Source: an uncultured Erysipelotrichaceae bacterium (GTDB lineage: Bacteria > Bacillota_I > Bacilli_A > Erysipelotrichales > Erysipelotrichaceae). From it: a stretch of DNA of 64,000 nucleotides. The position numbers and the translations under genes are program-made. The notes under the pieces are model-generated. The model had not been told where the DNA came from. It worked only from the letters and a program-made list of their open reading frames with translations, and made no database searches. Shown here one piece after another: positions 34,734-45,692 of the stretch. Positions within the stretch are counted from its first letter, which is position 1. Every line of letters starts with the position of its first letter. Location: NCBI GenBank assembly GCA_944326095.1, contig CALVCO010000001.1, forward strand, positions 1-64,000, written 5' to 3'.

Positions 34734-35951
34734 GTGATTAAATTGTATTTTACAGATATAGAAAAAGCTATAACATTTGTTACTAATAGACATAATTATC
34801 ATCATGGATTTGAACATTTTGCTAAGTATATGGCAAGTATTGGTAATCCTCAAGATCAATTTAGAAGCATTCATATTGCAGGTACTAATGGTAAAGGGAG
34901 TACTACTAATTATTTAAAAGATATTCTAAGACATAGTGGATATAAAGTAGGAACTTTTACTTCTCCCCATTTAATTTCTCATTTAGATAGAATAAGAATT
35001 GATGATAAGTGGATAATAGCTGATACTTTTTTATTTTATCTAAATAAATATCTTGATGATATCTTAAGATTTGAACTTAGTATGTTTGAAATTGATATGT
35101 TGATAGCTAGTTTATATTTTAAAGATGAAAAGGTGGATATAGCTATTATTGAAACGGGTTTAGGAGGAAGATTAGATAGTACTAATGTTTTAAATTATCC
35201 CTTAGTCGATGCAATCGTTTCTATTGGCTATGATCATATGGATCGTCTAGGTAATACCTTGGAAAAAATAGCTAGGGAAAAAGCAGGTATCATTAAAAAG
35301 GGTTCTAAGGTAGTTATTGGTAATATGCCTAAATATCTAGAGAATGTGATTAAAGCTTATGCTAAAAATAATCATATTTTTAATAATAATTATGAATTTA
35401 ATTTGGATAAATTAATTGTTGATGGAAAAGCTTATCCTTTTAATTCTAAGGCTTTATATCAAAGACATAATATGGCTATGGCTTTAAATATTGTTAGAAT
35501 TTTGTCTGATTTTAAAATTAATTATGATGGTTTAGATGAAGTATTACTTAAAAGTAGTTGGGCAGGGCGTTTTGAAATTTTAGATAATGATTTGCCTATT
35601 ATTATTGATGGGGCTCATAATCAATTAGGTATTAGAGCTTTAATTTCTTCTCTTCAAGAATATGATAAAGAATTTAATATTATCTTTGCGGCTATGAAGG
35701 ATAAAGAGCCTTTGAAACTTTTAGAAGATCTTAAGGTGATTGCCAAGAGAATTATTGTTACGAAGATAGATATGGAACGTTGTGAAAAGCTAGATGCTTA
35801 TCCAGATATGTATTTTAAATATGCTGATTTTAAAGAAGCTATAGATTTTGGAATTAGTTTAAATGAGCCTTTAGTGATATGTGGTTCGCTTTATTTTATA
35901 TCTGATGCAAGAAAATATTTACTTGAAAAAGCAAATTTAAGTAAAAAATAA
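34734..35951 (+). CDS. folC: Bifunctional folylpolyglutamate/dihydrofolate synthase
   Basis: About 405 residues in the Mur-ligase fold: P-loop AGTNGKGSTTNYL, SPHLISHLDRIRI, ETGLGGRLDSTN, an HMDRLG metal site and the C-terminal domain with DGAHNQLGIRAL. FolC adds glutamate to folates. The start is uncertain: GTG 34734 (or TTG 34731/34743) fits the family N-terminus YFTDIEKAI, while an ATG at 34665 lies within the divergent ung start and would add residues with no family match. No good ribosome-binding site is visible. Confidence 0.9.
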   Translation: MIKLYFTDIEKAITFVTNRHNYHHGFEHFAKYMASIGNPQDQFRSIHIAGTNGKGSTTNYLKDILRHSGYKVGTFTSPHLISHLDRIRIDDKWIIADTFLFYLNKYLDDILRFELSMFEIDMLIASLYFKDEKVDIAIIETGLGGRLDSTNVLNYPLVDAIVSIGYDHMDRLGNTLEKIAREKAGIIKKGSKVVIGNMPKYLENVIKAYAKNNHIFNNNYEFNLDKLIVDGKAYPFNSKALYQRHNMAMALNIVRILSDFKINYDGLDEVLLKSSWAGRFEILDNDLPIIIDGAHNQLGIRALISSLQEYDKEFNIIFAAMKDKEPLKLLEDLKVIAKRIIVTKIDMERCEKLDAYPDMYFKYADFKEAIDFGISLNEPLVICGSLYFISDARKYLLEKANLSKK

Positions 35952-35959
35952 CATGTTAT

Positions 35960-36030
35960 TGTTAAACGCTTACATTTTTTATAGAAATATTAAATTTTTG
36001 TTTTATAATTAATATATAAGCTATTATAAA
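35960..36030 (+). promoter_or_regulatory. glgC promoter region with cre-like palindrome
   Basis: TGTTAAACGCTTACA (35960-35974) is a cre-like imperfect palindrome with one extra base against the cre consensus. TATAAT (36004-36009) and a second TATTAT (36022-36027, 18 bases after TTGTTT at 35998-36003) are possible -10 boxes. GGGAGGG precedes ATG 36051. Control by CcpA is inference, weaker than at glgB. Confidence 0.45.
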
Positions 36031-36050
36031 ATTGCAAGGGAGGGTAAATA

Positions 36051-37184
36051 ATGAGGCAAAATAATGTAGTTGCAATGATTTTAGCTGGAGGAAGAGGATC
36101 TAGACTTTTAGACTTGACTAAAAAAGTTGCAAAGCCAGCGGTATATTTTGGTGGAAAATATCGTATTATTGATTTTCCACTAAGTAATTGTGCCAATTCT
36201 GATATATCAGTAGTTGGTGTTTTGACCCAATATGAATCAGTTATTTTAAATTCTTATGTAGCAAGAGATCATCGTTGGGGATTGGATACTAAAGATGGTG
36301 GAGTATTCGTATTACCGCCTATGGAAACTGATGCGAATGGCTTTAATTTATATCGTGGTACAGCTGATGCAATTGCGCAAAATATTGATTTCTTAGATCA
36401 AATGAATGCGGAATATGTTTTAATCTTATCAGGAGATCATATCTATAAAATGAATTATGATAAGATGTTGAAAGTGCATAAAGAAAAACAAGCTGATGCA
36501 ACGATCGCAGTTATTGGTGTACCTTTAAAAGAAGCTAGTCGTTTTGGTATTATGAATACTAATGATGAAGATGTTATAGTGGAATTTGAAGAAAAGCCTG
36601 CTAAACCTAAGAGCAATCTAGCTAGTATGGGTATTTATATCTTTACTTATAAGACACTTAGAAAATATTTAGTGGATGATATGAAGAATGAAAATAGTCA
36701 TCATGACTTTGGTAAAGATATTATTCCTGCTTATTTAAATGATGGTAAGAAATTGGTTGCTTATCGCTTCAAGGGCTATTGGAAGGATGTAGGTACTATC
36801 GATAGTTTGTGGGAAGCAAATATGGATTTATTGAATCCTAATAATGAATTAGATTTATCTGACTCTGGATGGAAGATTTATACAGAGGATGTCAATGTTC
36901 TTCCACAATATATAGGGGAAAATGCTATTATTGATAATGCATATATTAATCAAGGTTGTGTTATCGATGGAACTGTTAAGAATTCCGTTATCTTCACAAA
37001 TGCTAGAATAGCTGAAGGAGCTAAAGTTGTTGATAGTGTAATCATGCCTAATGCTATTATTGGTAAGAATGCTAGCGTTACCCGTTGTATAGTTGCTGAA
37101 GGGGTAGAAATAAAAGAAGGCGTTAGTGTTGGTGATAAAGATAGTGAACATATCGAACTTGTTGCAAAGAAAGTTGTAGAATAG
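36051..37184 (+). CDS. glgC: Glucose-1-phosphate adenylyltransferase GlgC
   Basis: The 377-residue nucleotidyltransferase starts with [16 protein letters not shown], the ATP-binding loop. It has [33 protein letters not shown] (metal-binding Asp), the sugar-binding EEKPAKPKS and GYWKDVGTI, then a left-handed beta-helix of hexapeptide repeats (about 285-370). It makes ADP-glucose, the committed step of glycogen synthesis, and in Bacillota works as a heteromer with GlgD, the next gene. Confidence 0.96.
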   Translation: MRQNNVVAMILAGGRGSRLLDLTKKVAKPAVYFGGKYRIIDFPLSNCANSDISVVGVLTQYESVILNSYVARDHRWGLDTKDGGVFVLPPMETDANGFNLYRGTADAIAQNIDFLDQMNAEYVLILSGDHIYKMNYDKMLKVHKEKQADATIAVIGVPLKEASRFGIMNTNDEDVIVEFEEKPAKPKSNLASMGIYIFTYKTLRKYLVDDMKNENSHHDFGKDIIPAYLNDGKKLVAYRFKGYWKDVGTIDSLWEANMDLLNPNNELDLSDSGWKIYTEDVNVLPQYIGENAIIDNAYINQGCVIDGTVKNSVIFTNARIAEGAKVVDSVIMPNAIIGKNASVTRCIVAEGVEIKEGVSVGDKDSEHIELVAKKVVE

Positions 37185-37194
37185 GTGGATGAAT

Positions 37195-38313
37195 ATGAGT
37201 AATAAAGTATTAGGAATTGTTAATTTTGAAGATTCAACTGCTAGTGTAGAAGGATTGGGGGATTATCGTCCAATTCCAGCTTTTGGCTTTTTAGGTCGTT
37301 ATAGAGTAATCGATTTTGTTTTAAGTAATATGACTAATTCAGGAATTAGTGATATTCAAGTTTATTGTAAAGAAAAACCTCGTAGTTTAATTGAACATTT
37401 GGGTACTGGTCAACACTATAATATCAATTCTAAACGTGGTAATTTGCATATTTTAAATGGTGAGAAAAAACCTATTAGTGATGTTTATAATAATGATATA
37501 AATAACTTTATGCAAAATATGGAATTTATTGAAGAAAGTGATAAAGGCTATGTTGTAGTTGCACCTAGTTATTTCATTTATCAAATTGATTTTAGTCAAG
37601 TTTTAGAAAGTCATATTAGTAGTGGTGATGATATTACATTATTATATAAAGCTACTGATAATGCTAAAGAAGAATTTAATGGTTGTGAAACTGTACAATT
37701 TGATGAGACTAAAAAAGTAATTGGCTTTGAAAAGAATCGTGGAAAATATAAGAATCGTAATATTTCCTTAGAATGTTATATAATGAGCCGTAAATTATTT
37801 ATTGATCTTGTTAAAAGAGCTGCACAAACTAGTTCATTATATTGGTTTAAAGATATTCTTCGTGATGTAATTAATGAATATACTATTAGAGGTTATGCAG
37901 TTAAGAGTTATGTTGCTTGCATTAATTCTTTAAAAGCTTATTTTAAAGCAAATATGGAATTGGCTAACTTAAGTAATGCTAAGACAATCTTTAAGAAAGA
38001 TTGGCCTATTCATACGATGACTAATGACTCTGCTCCAACACATTTCTATCCTGATTGTCATGTTAAGGGCAGTGCTATTGCGAATGGATGCTTTATTGAA
38101 GGTACAGTAGAAAATAGTGTTTTATGTCGTAATGTTACAGTTAAAAAGGGTGCTACAGTTAAAAATAGTATCGTTTTACCTGGTGCTTATATTAGTGAAA
38201 ATGCTTATCTAGATCATGTTGTAGTTGATAAATATGCAATTATTCATCATGTTAAGAAACTAATTGGTAATGATGATGAACCAGTTTATGTTAAACGTCG
38301 TGATCGCATTTAG
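37195..38313 (+). CDS. glgD: GlgD, regulatory paralogue of GlgC
   Basis: About 372 residues with the same two-domain architecture as GlgC, but the nucleotide-binding glycine loop is replaced (VNFEDSTASVEGLGDYRPI) and the catalytic Asp region reads APSYFIYQID. This is characteristic of GlgD, which is catalytically weak and stimulates GlgC. AGGTGG at 37183-37188 supports ATG 37195; ATG 37189 is also in frame. Confidence 0.94.
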   Translation: MSNKVLGIVNFEDSTASVEGLGDYRPIPAFGFLGRYRVIDFVLSNMTNSGISDIQVYCKEKPRSLIEHLGTGQHYNINSKRGNLHILNGEKKPISDVYNNDINNFMQNMEFIEESDKGYVVVAPSYFIYQIDFSQVLESHISSGDDITLLYKATDNAKEEFNGCETVQFDETKKVIGFEKNRGKYKNRNISLECYIMSRKLFIDLVKRAAQTSSLYWFKDILRDVINEYTIRGYAVKSYVACINSLKAYFKANMELANLSNAKTIFKKDWPIHTMTNDSAPTHFYPDCHVKGSAIANGCFIEGTVENSVLCRNVTVKKGATVKNSIVLPGAYISENAYLDHVVVDKYAIIHHVKKLIGNDDEPVYVKRRDRI

Positions 38314-38322
38314 AGGTGAGTT

Positions 38323-39765
38323 ATGAAAACAGTATTATTTGTTGCTAGTGAGGGCTTACCATTTATTAAAAGTGGTGGTTTAGCTGATGTTGTTGGTTCG
38401 TTGCCTAAGGCTTTATATGCTTGTAATTATGAAGTAAGGGTAGTAATTCCTTTATATCGTAAAACAGCAGAAAAGGATCATGGTAAACTTACCTATATTG
38501 GTACAAGACAAATTCATAGTGGTTGGATTAATCAACCTGCTAATTATTATCAATGTGATGTTGATGGTATAATTTATTACTTTGTTGAACATCAAGGATA
38601 TTTTGAAAGAGAACAATTATATGGATATGCTGATGATGGAGAGCGTTTTGCTTATTTCCAAAAAGCAGTTTTAGAGCTTTTATATCATATTGATTGGTAT
38701 CCTGATATCATTCATACACATGATTGGCATACTGGTATGATTCCTTTGATGACTCATGCTTTATATGGTTCTGATTGGCGCTTTGAAAAGATTAAACATG
38801 TTTATACTATTCATAATTTAGCTTTCCAAGGTAATTTCCCTGAATCGGTTTTGACAACTTGTTTAGGATTGGATCGTTATTTCTATGATAATGGCTCAGT
38901 TAAATTTGATTCAGGTATTAGCTTTATGAAAGCTGGCTTAGTTTATGCAGATAAAATTACTACGGTTTCACCAACATATTCTCATGAAATTTTAACTAGT
39001 GAATTTGGTGAACGCATGGATGAAGTATTACGTTATCGCCATGATGATCTTTGGGGTATTGTCAATGGTATCAATATTGATGAATGGAATCCAAAGACGG
39101 ATAAATTATTAGCTAAAAATTACAATTTAAAGAATTGGAATAGTGGTAAAAAAGCTAATAAGAAGGCTTTACAAGAAGAACTTGGACTTGAAGTTCGTGA
39201 TGATGTTATGTTGATTGGTTTAGTTAGCCGCTTAACTAATCAAAAGGGTGTATATTTAATTACTGAAAAAATGAATGAAATCATGTCTTTAGATGTTCAA
39301 TTCTGTATCTTAGGTACTGGTGAAGAAAATGCTGAAAATGCCTTTAAATGGTTAGAAGCTAATTATAAAGGTAAAGCGGTATATTATTGTGGATATAATG
39401 AAGAATTGGCTCATCGTATCTATGCAGCTAGTGATTTATTCTTAATGCCTTCTATCTATGAACCATGTGGAATTGGTCAATTGATTGCAATGCATTATGG
39501 AGCATTACCATTAGTTAGAGAAACTGGTGGCTTAAAAGATACAGTTCATCCTTATAATCAATATACTGGTGAAGGAAATGGCTTTAGTTTCTGGAGTAAG
39601 AATCCTAATGATATGATGTATACGATTAGATGGGCTAGTGAACAGTATTACTATAATAAAGATGGTTGGAAACAGCTAGTTAACAATGCAATGAATACTG
39701 ATGTAAGTTGGCAACAAAGTGCTAATTTATATGGTGAATTGTATAAGATGCTTGTAGGTGAATAA
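38323..39765 (+). CDS. glgA: Glycogen synthase (ADP-glucose)
   Basis: The 480-residue GT5 enzyme has the N-terminal ADP-glucose loop KSGGLADVVGSLPKAL, HTHDWHTGMIPL, and a C-terminal Rossmann domain with MPSIYEPCGIGQLIAMHYGALPLVRETGGL. It elongates alpha-1,4 chains for GlgB to branch. It closes the glgC-glgD-glgA operon; the degradation and branching genes are 10 kb away. Confidence 0.96.
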   Translation: MKTVLFVASEGLPFIKSGGLADVVGSLPKALYACNYEVRVVIPLYRKTAEKDHGKLTYIGTRQIHSGWINQPANYYQCDVDGIIYYFVEHQGYFEREQLYGYADDGERFAYFQKAVLELLYHIDWYPDIIHTHDWHTGMIPLMTHALYGSDWRFEKIKHVYTIHNLAFQGNFPESVLTTCLGLDRYFYDNGSVKFDSGISFMKAGLVYADKITTVSPTYSHEILTSEFGERMDEVLRYRHDDLWGIVNGINIDEWNPKTDKLLAKNYNLKNWNSGKKANKKALQEELGLEVRDDVMLIGLVSRLTNQKGVYLITEKMNEIMSLDVQFCILGTGEENAENAFKWLEANYKGKAVYYCGYNEELAHRIYAASDLFLMPSIYEPCGIGQLIAMHYGALPLVRETGGLKDTVHPYNQYTGEGNGFSFWSKNPNDMMYTIRWASEQYYYNKDGWKQLVNNAMNTDVSWQQSANLYGELYKMLVGE

Positions 39766-39770
39766 AAATA

Positions 39771-39808
39771 AAAGATTTTCTAGTTTGAATAGCTAGAAAA
39801 TCTTTTTT
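39771..39808. terminator. Bidirectional terminator between glgA and the SseB-domain gene
   Basis: AAAGATTTTCTAG (39771-39783) pairs perfectly over 13 bases with CTAGAAAATCTTT (39793-39805), flanked by A and T runs on both sides, between convergent genes. Confidence 0.9.
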
Positions 39809-41294
39809 AACTTAAGATGCGATTATCAAAATATTTGAGCATATTTTCAATAATCATTAATGAATGTTCATCGATAATTAATTCATTATTAGATGTTGGA
39901 TTAATCGCGATTTGTGAAATGTTAAATGATGGATTATCAAACATTTTAATAACTTGTAAGAAAGATATTTTTTGTTTAGTATAAGCATTATCATAATAAT
40001 TTATAAACATATCGATTTCATGTTCATCAGTAAATAGACTAATTTCATTAGTACCATCTTCTAGAGTTGATAATTGAGGATCAATATCTTGTAAAGAAGA
40101 TGTTGGTGTGCCTAATAAATATAGATTAGATTTGCCTAGAGCATAAAATACTTTATAGTTATTTTCTGGATTAGGATCTTCTAGGGCCCAATAGATTAAT
40201 TGTTCCAATAATTTATTATCGGCAAAATAACTATCATCTAAATCTTCAATATCAATATTTCTAGGATCATATTTATCAAGTATGTTATAAATTTCTATTA
40301 GTTCTTTATCATATTGGTTTGTAAATATTTGATTTAATTGTTCAAATAATTCTTTAGCTAATAAAGGATTATGCTTCATTGAGCGTTTAGCATGGGCTAT
40401 TACTTGGGCTAAAGTTTGTTTGGTTGGTAAATATAGTCCTAAATCATTTAGTTGCTTATTTAATTGTTTTTTGGGTGGTTTATTTACTTTTTGTTTATTT
40501 ATATTATTTATATTTTGTCTAATTACATTTTTATTTTTATTAGCATATGGTAAGACCATAAATAAACAAGTTGTAGCAGCGGAAATATCTTGTTTTTGAA
40601 TATAGCAATTGGCAGCTAATTGTAATAATCCTAATAGATATAAAGAGTCATATGCTAAAGGTAAATATGCTTTAATTAGTTCTAAAGCTTTGTCTACTTC
40701 ATTATTTAAAGTTAATATTTCAATATACATAATAACAATATCAATATCTGCAGGATTATATAAATAAGCATTAGCTAAAGAATTTTGAGCAGATTGATTA
40801 TCATTTAGCATATATAGACAAATGCCATGAATGTAATATAGTAAATCTAATTGTTGATTGATAATTATTTTTTTGGCATCCTTATTGAAAAAAGATGGTT
40901 TAGGATAATTTATAAATTTTTTGGTTGCGCCTTTTACTATATATTGAATATTTTTAGTTTGTTTGAAAGCATGATGTTTATCTAAATGTAAAATATAAGA
41001 ATTAGTTATTTGAAATGCAGCATAAAAATTATATAAAGCAATATGTTTTTGGGCTATTTCTAAGGCATATTCCAAATCTTTACTATTTTTATAATCATTA
41101 TAAAAAAGATTGAAATTTGGATTATCAAAGCGATGAAAAATAGTTATGTTAAGATAATTGCTGATAAATAGAATGGTCTTAGTTTCGTTATTATATAATA
41201 CATCGTCTAAAATATAAGTTAGATAGCTAATATCGTGTAATGGTAGGCCTTTTAAATTTTTATCTAGCAATTTAATGCGTTTTTCAAATTCCAT
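39807..41294 (-). CDS. TPR-like helical protein with C-terminal SseB-like domain
   Basis: The 495-residue cytoplasmic protein has no signal or membrane helix. Residues about 70-250 are alternating amphipathic helices resembling tetratricopeptide repeats (for example AQNSLANAYLYNPADIDIVIMYIEIL). A charged spacer (about 255-290) and more helices follow. Residues about 365-490 resemble the SseB domain (KVFYALGKSNLYLLGTP, then ISLFTDEHEIDMFIN). SseB domains are found in varied, mostly uncharacterised proteins. I do not assign a function; a scaffold or regulatory role is only a guess. Confidence 0.6.
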   Translation of the reverse strand: MEFEKRIKLLDKNLKGLPLHDISYLTYILDDVLYNNETKTILFISNYLNITIFHRFDNPNFNLFYNDYKNSKDLEYALEIAQKHIALYNFYAAFQITNSYILHLDKHHAFKQTKNIQYIVKGATKKFINYPKPSFFNKDAKKIIINQQLDLLYYIHGICLYMLNDNQSAQNSLANAYLYNPADIDIVIMYIEILTLNNEVDKALELIKAYLPLAYDSLYLLGLLQLAANCYIQKQDISAATTCLFMVLPYANKNKNVIRQNINNINKQKVNKPPKKQLNKQLNDLGLYLPTKQTLAQVIAHAKRSMKHNPLLAKELFEQLNQIFTNQYDKELIEIYNILDKYDPRNIDIEDLDDSYFADNKLLEQLIYWALEDPNPENNYKVFYALGKSNLYLLGTPTSSLQDIDPQLSTLEDGTNEISLFTDEHEIDMFINYYDNAYTKQKISFLQVIKMFDNPSFNISQIAINPTSNNELIIDEHSLMIIENMLKYFDNRILS

Positions 41295-41425
41295 ATATCT
41301 TGCCCTTCTTTAATATAATGATAACATATAATCTATCTAATATAATGATTATTAAAAGAAATTGTACAATATTTAAAAGATGTATTAGGGAGTTGTGAAA
41401 ATGTGGACAAAAATATTTTTAAGCG

Positions 41426-41454
41426 TTTGCGAATAGCCATTTTAGTGATATAAT
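41426..41454 (+). promoter_or_regulatory. Promoter of the pgk-tpiA(-eno) glycolytic genes
   Basis: -35 TTTGCG (41426-41431), 17-base spacer, -10 TATAAT (41449-41454). AGGAGG precedes ATG 41482. AAGCGTTTGCG over the -35 is weakly cre-like. Confidence 0.6.
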
Positions 41455-41481
41455 AAAAACGTCATAGGAGGATAATTTTAC

Positions 41482-42678
41482 ATGGCAAAGAAAACTGTCA
41501 AAGATTTAGATGTTAAAGGAAAACGCGTCTTAGTTCGTGTTGATTTTAACGTTCCAATTAAGGATGGAGTAATTACTGATGATAATCGTATTCAGGCTGC
41601 TCTACCAACTATTAACTATTTAACAGAAAATGGAGCAAAAGTAATCTTACTTTCTCATTTAGGTAAAATTGATCATAAAGATCCTGAAAAATGTGAAGCA
41701 GGTAAGAAGAAAAATAATATGGCTCCAGTAGCTGCTCGTTTACAAGAATTAGTAAGCTCTAAAGTAACATTTGTACCTGTTACTCGTGGAGAAGAATTAG
41801 AAAAAGCTATTGCTGAAATGAATGATGGCGATATCGTATTAATGCAAAATACGCGTTATGAAAAAGGTGAAAGCAAGAATGATCCTGAATTAGCTGCTTA
41901 TTGGGCTAGCTTAGGTGATTTGTTTGTATCAGATGCTTTCGGTTCAGTACATAGAGCACATGCTTCTACAGTAGGAATTGCTACTCATCTACCTAGTGCT
42001 TGTGGTTTCTTAGTTCAAAAAGAAATTGAAAATTTAGGTGCTGCTATTGATAATCCTAAACGTCCATTGGTTGCTATTTTAGGTGGTGCTAAAGTTTCTG
42101 ATAAGATTGCTGTTATCGATAATTTATTAAATATTGCTGATAAAGTAATTATCGGTGGTGGTATGGCTTATACTTTCTTGAAAGCTAAAGGCTATAATGT
42201 TGGAAATTCTTTATTAGAAGAAGATAAGATTGAAATGGCTAAAGAATTCATGGAAAGAGGTAAAGATAAGTTAGTATTACCTGTTGATACAGTAGTAGCT
42301 AATGATTTCTCTAATCCAACTGATATCAAGACTGTTGATTGTGATAAGATTCCTGATGGTTATATGGGTTTGGATATTGGTGAAAAGACTGTTGAATTAT
42401 TTGCAAAAGAACTTCAAGGTTGCAAGACTGCAGTTTGGAATGGCCCTATGGGTGTATTTGAAGATCCTCGATTTGCTAAGGGAACAGAAGCAGTTTGTAA
42501 AGTATTATCTGAACTACCAGATGCTATGACGGTAATTGGTGGTGGTGATAGTGCTAGTGCTGCTAAGAAATTAGGTTATAAAGATAAATTTACTCATATT
42601 TCTACTGGTGGAGGAGCATCATTAGAATATATGGAAGGTAAAGAATTACCTGGTATTGCAATTATTGAGGAGAAATAA
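41482..42678 (+). CDS. pgk: Phosphoglycerate kinase
   Basis: The 398-residue glycolytic kinase has [47 protein letters not shown], and the C-terminal hinge and nucleotide region WNGPMGVFE plus [10 protein letters not shown]. It transfers phosphate from 1,3-bisphosphoglycerate to ADP. It leads pgk-tpiA-eno; no phosphoglycerate mutase gene lies in the cluster. Confidence 0.98.
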   Translation: MAKKTVKDLDVKGKRVLVRVDFNVPIKDGVITDDNRIQAALPTINYLTENGAKVILLSHLGKIDHKDPEKCEAGKKKNNMAPVAARLQELVSSKVTFVPVTRGEELEKAIAEMNDGDIVLMQNTRYEKGESKNDPELAAYWASLGDLFVSDAFGSVHRAHASTVGIATHLPSACGFLVQKEIENLGAAIDNPKRPLVAILGGAKVSDKIAVIDNLLNIADKVIIGGGMAYTFLKAKGYNVGNSLLEEDKIEMAKEFMERGKDKLVLPVDTVVANDFSNPTDIKTVDCDKIPDGYMGLDIGEKTVELFAKELQGCKTAVWNGPMGVFEDPRFAKGTEAVCKVLSELPDAMTVIGGGDSASAAKKLGYKDKFTHISTGGGASLEYMEGKELPGIAIIEEK

Positions 42679-42683
42679 AGATA

Positions 42684-43433
42684 ATGAGAAAACCTATTAT
42701 TGTTGGAAACTGGAAAATGAATAAGCTTCGTGGTGAAGCTAATGAGTTCATGGAAGCAATTGAAGCATATTTGACAGGAGATGAAGCTAGCACTTATGGT
42801 ATTGCTGCTCCTTTCACTTGTGTTGGAAATTGTGTAGATCGCGCTAAGAATTTAGTAGTTGCTGCTCAAAATTGTCATTGGAAAGAAAGTGGAGCTTATA
42901 CTGGTGAAGTTAGCGTGGAAATGCTAGAAGATTTAGGAGTTAAATATTGTATCATTGGCCATTCTGAAAGAAGATCAATGTTTGGTGATACTGATGAAAC
43001 AGTAAATAATAAAGCTAAAAAATTATTAGAAAAAGGTATAGTTCCTATTCTATGTATTGGTGAAACTGAAGCGCAATATGATGCTGGTGAAACAGAAAAA
43101 GTTATCCGTGATCAAATTTCTGGTAGCATGAAGGACCTTTGCCCTAAATGTGTAGCTAAGATGGTTGTTGCTTATGAACCTATTTGGGCTATTGGTACTG
43201 GTAAGAGTGCTACTAAAGAAATTGCCCAAAATTGTTGCCATATCGTTCGTGATCAAATCCGTGTTATGTATGGTGATGAAGCAGCAGATAGTGTTCGTAT
43301 CCAATATGGTGGTAGTGTAAAACCAGAAAATATTAAAGAATATATGGCTTGTGAAGACATCGATGGTGCATTAATCGGTGGTGCTTCTTTGAAAGTTGAT
43401 TCTTTCAAAGCTATTATTGATGCAACAAAATAG
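42684..43433 (+). CDS. tpiA: Triosephosphate isomerase
   Basis: The 249-residue TIM barrel has NWKMNK (active-site Lys), IIGHSERR (electrophilic His), AYEPIWAIGTGK (catalytic Glu in loop 6) and QYGGSVKPEN with IGGASL (phosphate site). It lies 5 bases downstream of pgk and is co-transcribed with it. Confidence 0.98.
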   Translation: MRKPIIVGNWKMNKLRGEANEFMEAIEAYLTGDEASTYGIAAPFTCVGNCVDRAKNLVVAAQNCHWKESGAYTGEVSVEMLEDLGVKYCIIGHSERRSMFGDTDETVNNKAKKLLEKGIVPILCIGETEAQYDAGETEKVIRDQISGSMKDLCPKCVAKMVVAYEPIWAIGTGKSATKEIAQNCCHIVRDQIRVMYGDEAADSVRIQYGGSVKPENIKEYMACEDIDGALIGGASLKVDSFKAIIDATK

Positions 43434-43482
43434 TTTACAATCAGAATATTCTGAATGTAATAAATTATTAAGGTATTTATAG

Positions 43483-44799
<1,317 letters not shown>

Positions 44800-44814
44800 T
44801 TGATCATTATCTTT

Positions 44815-44844
44815 GAAGGAAGCTTATGCTTCCTTCTTTTTTTT
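44815..44844 (+). terminator. Terminator of the glycolytic operon
   Basis: GAAGGAAGC (44815-44823) pairs with GCTTCCTTC (44828-44836) with a TTAT loop and a T8 run. Confidence 0.9.
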
Positions 44845-44870
44845 GTGTTATCATTAGCATAGGTGATGAT

Positions 44871-45692
44871 ATGAAGATAATTAAAAAATTATTAGTAATT
44901 GCTTTTTTATGTCTTTTACATGGCTGTCAAGATAAAAATAATGTTCAATTTACAGATGGAATTGAGCTATGTAATGAAAACGGGATAATGATTAAAATAG
45001 AAGAAATTGTCAATTGTAAAGAAGAAAAGCAAGTTTTTTTAGATCTTGTGATAGAAAATGAAAATTTAAAAGAAGCTTATATTTCGTTTGATGAAATAAA
45101 AGTTAATGGTCTAATTGCACAGGAAATAAATGAAGCACAATATATCTACTTAGGTAGCGGAAATAAAGAAAAAAAGATAGTTAGCATTGATTATAGCGAT
45201 ATTGCATCTTTAGGTATCAATAGTATTACGGATATAGCAAATATTGAAATGACAATTACTAGCAGCATGGCAGAGATGCCAAATATAAATTATTTAACCA
45301 AGAATGTAACTATTTATCCTTTTGGAATCGAAAAACAACTAGATATGCATGATAAATTAGAACCTTATAAGACATATGAAAATGAAAACTTGGCAATTTA
45401 TTATTTAGGATATGAGGATGGAGAGCTAAAATTGTATATTAAAAATAAGATGTTAGAAGATATCGCGATGGATATGATATTTGAAGATCTTGATGATGAA
45501 GACTTGGATGATGATAGCAAAATAACATATACGTTCATAGGCGAGAGTGCTGATATCTTGGTGAAGCTGCCATTAGAGATATTTGAAAAACTAGAGTGTT
45601 CATTTGATGTATATCATTCTGAATTTTTTCGTCAAGAAGATCCTTTGATGAAAGATAGCTTTATTATAGAAATGGGAAATGATCGATCATGA
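44871..45692 (+). CDS. Predicted lipoprotein of unknown function
   Basis: About 273 residues with a lipoprotein signal (KKLLVIAFLCLLHGC). The mature part is predicted beta-rich with two similar halves, each a strand-rich block of 100 to 120 residues. An acidic stretch (EDLDDEDLDDD) lies in the second half. ATG 44871 is chosen for the signal sequence and GGTGATGAT before it. It overlaps the next lipoprotein gene by ATGA. I do not recognise the family. Confidence 0.65.
   Translation: MKIIKKLLVIAFLCLLHGCQDKNNVQFTDGIELCNENGIMIKIEEIVNCKEEKQVFLDLVIENENLKEAYISFDEIKVNGLIAQEINEAQYIYLGSGNKEKKIVSIDYSDIASLGINSITDIANIEMTITSSMAEMPNINYLTKNVTIYPFGIEKQLDMHDKLEPYKTYENENLAIYYLGYEDGELKLYIKNKMLEDIAMDMIFEDLDDEDLDDDSKITYTFIGESADILVKLPLEIFEKLECSFDVYHSEFFRQEDPLMKDSFIIEMGNDRS

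Noticed and set aside
41418-41434. A firm CcpA site at the pgk promoter
   Set aside because: AAGCGTTTGCG is only partly cre-like and lacks the outer TG/CA positions, so I mention it but do not annotate it separately.
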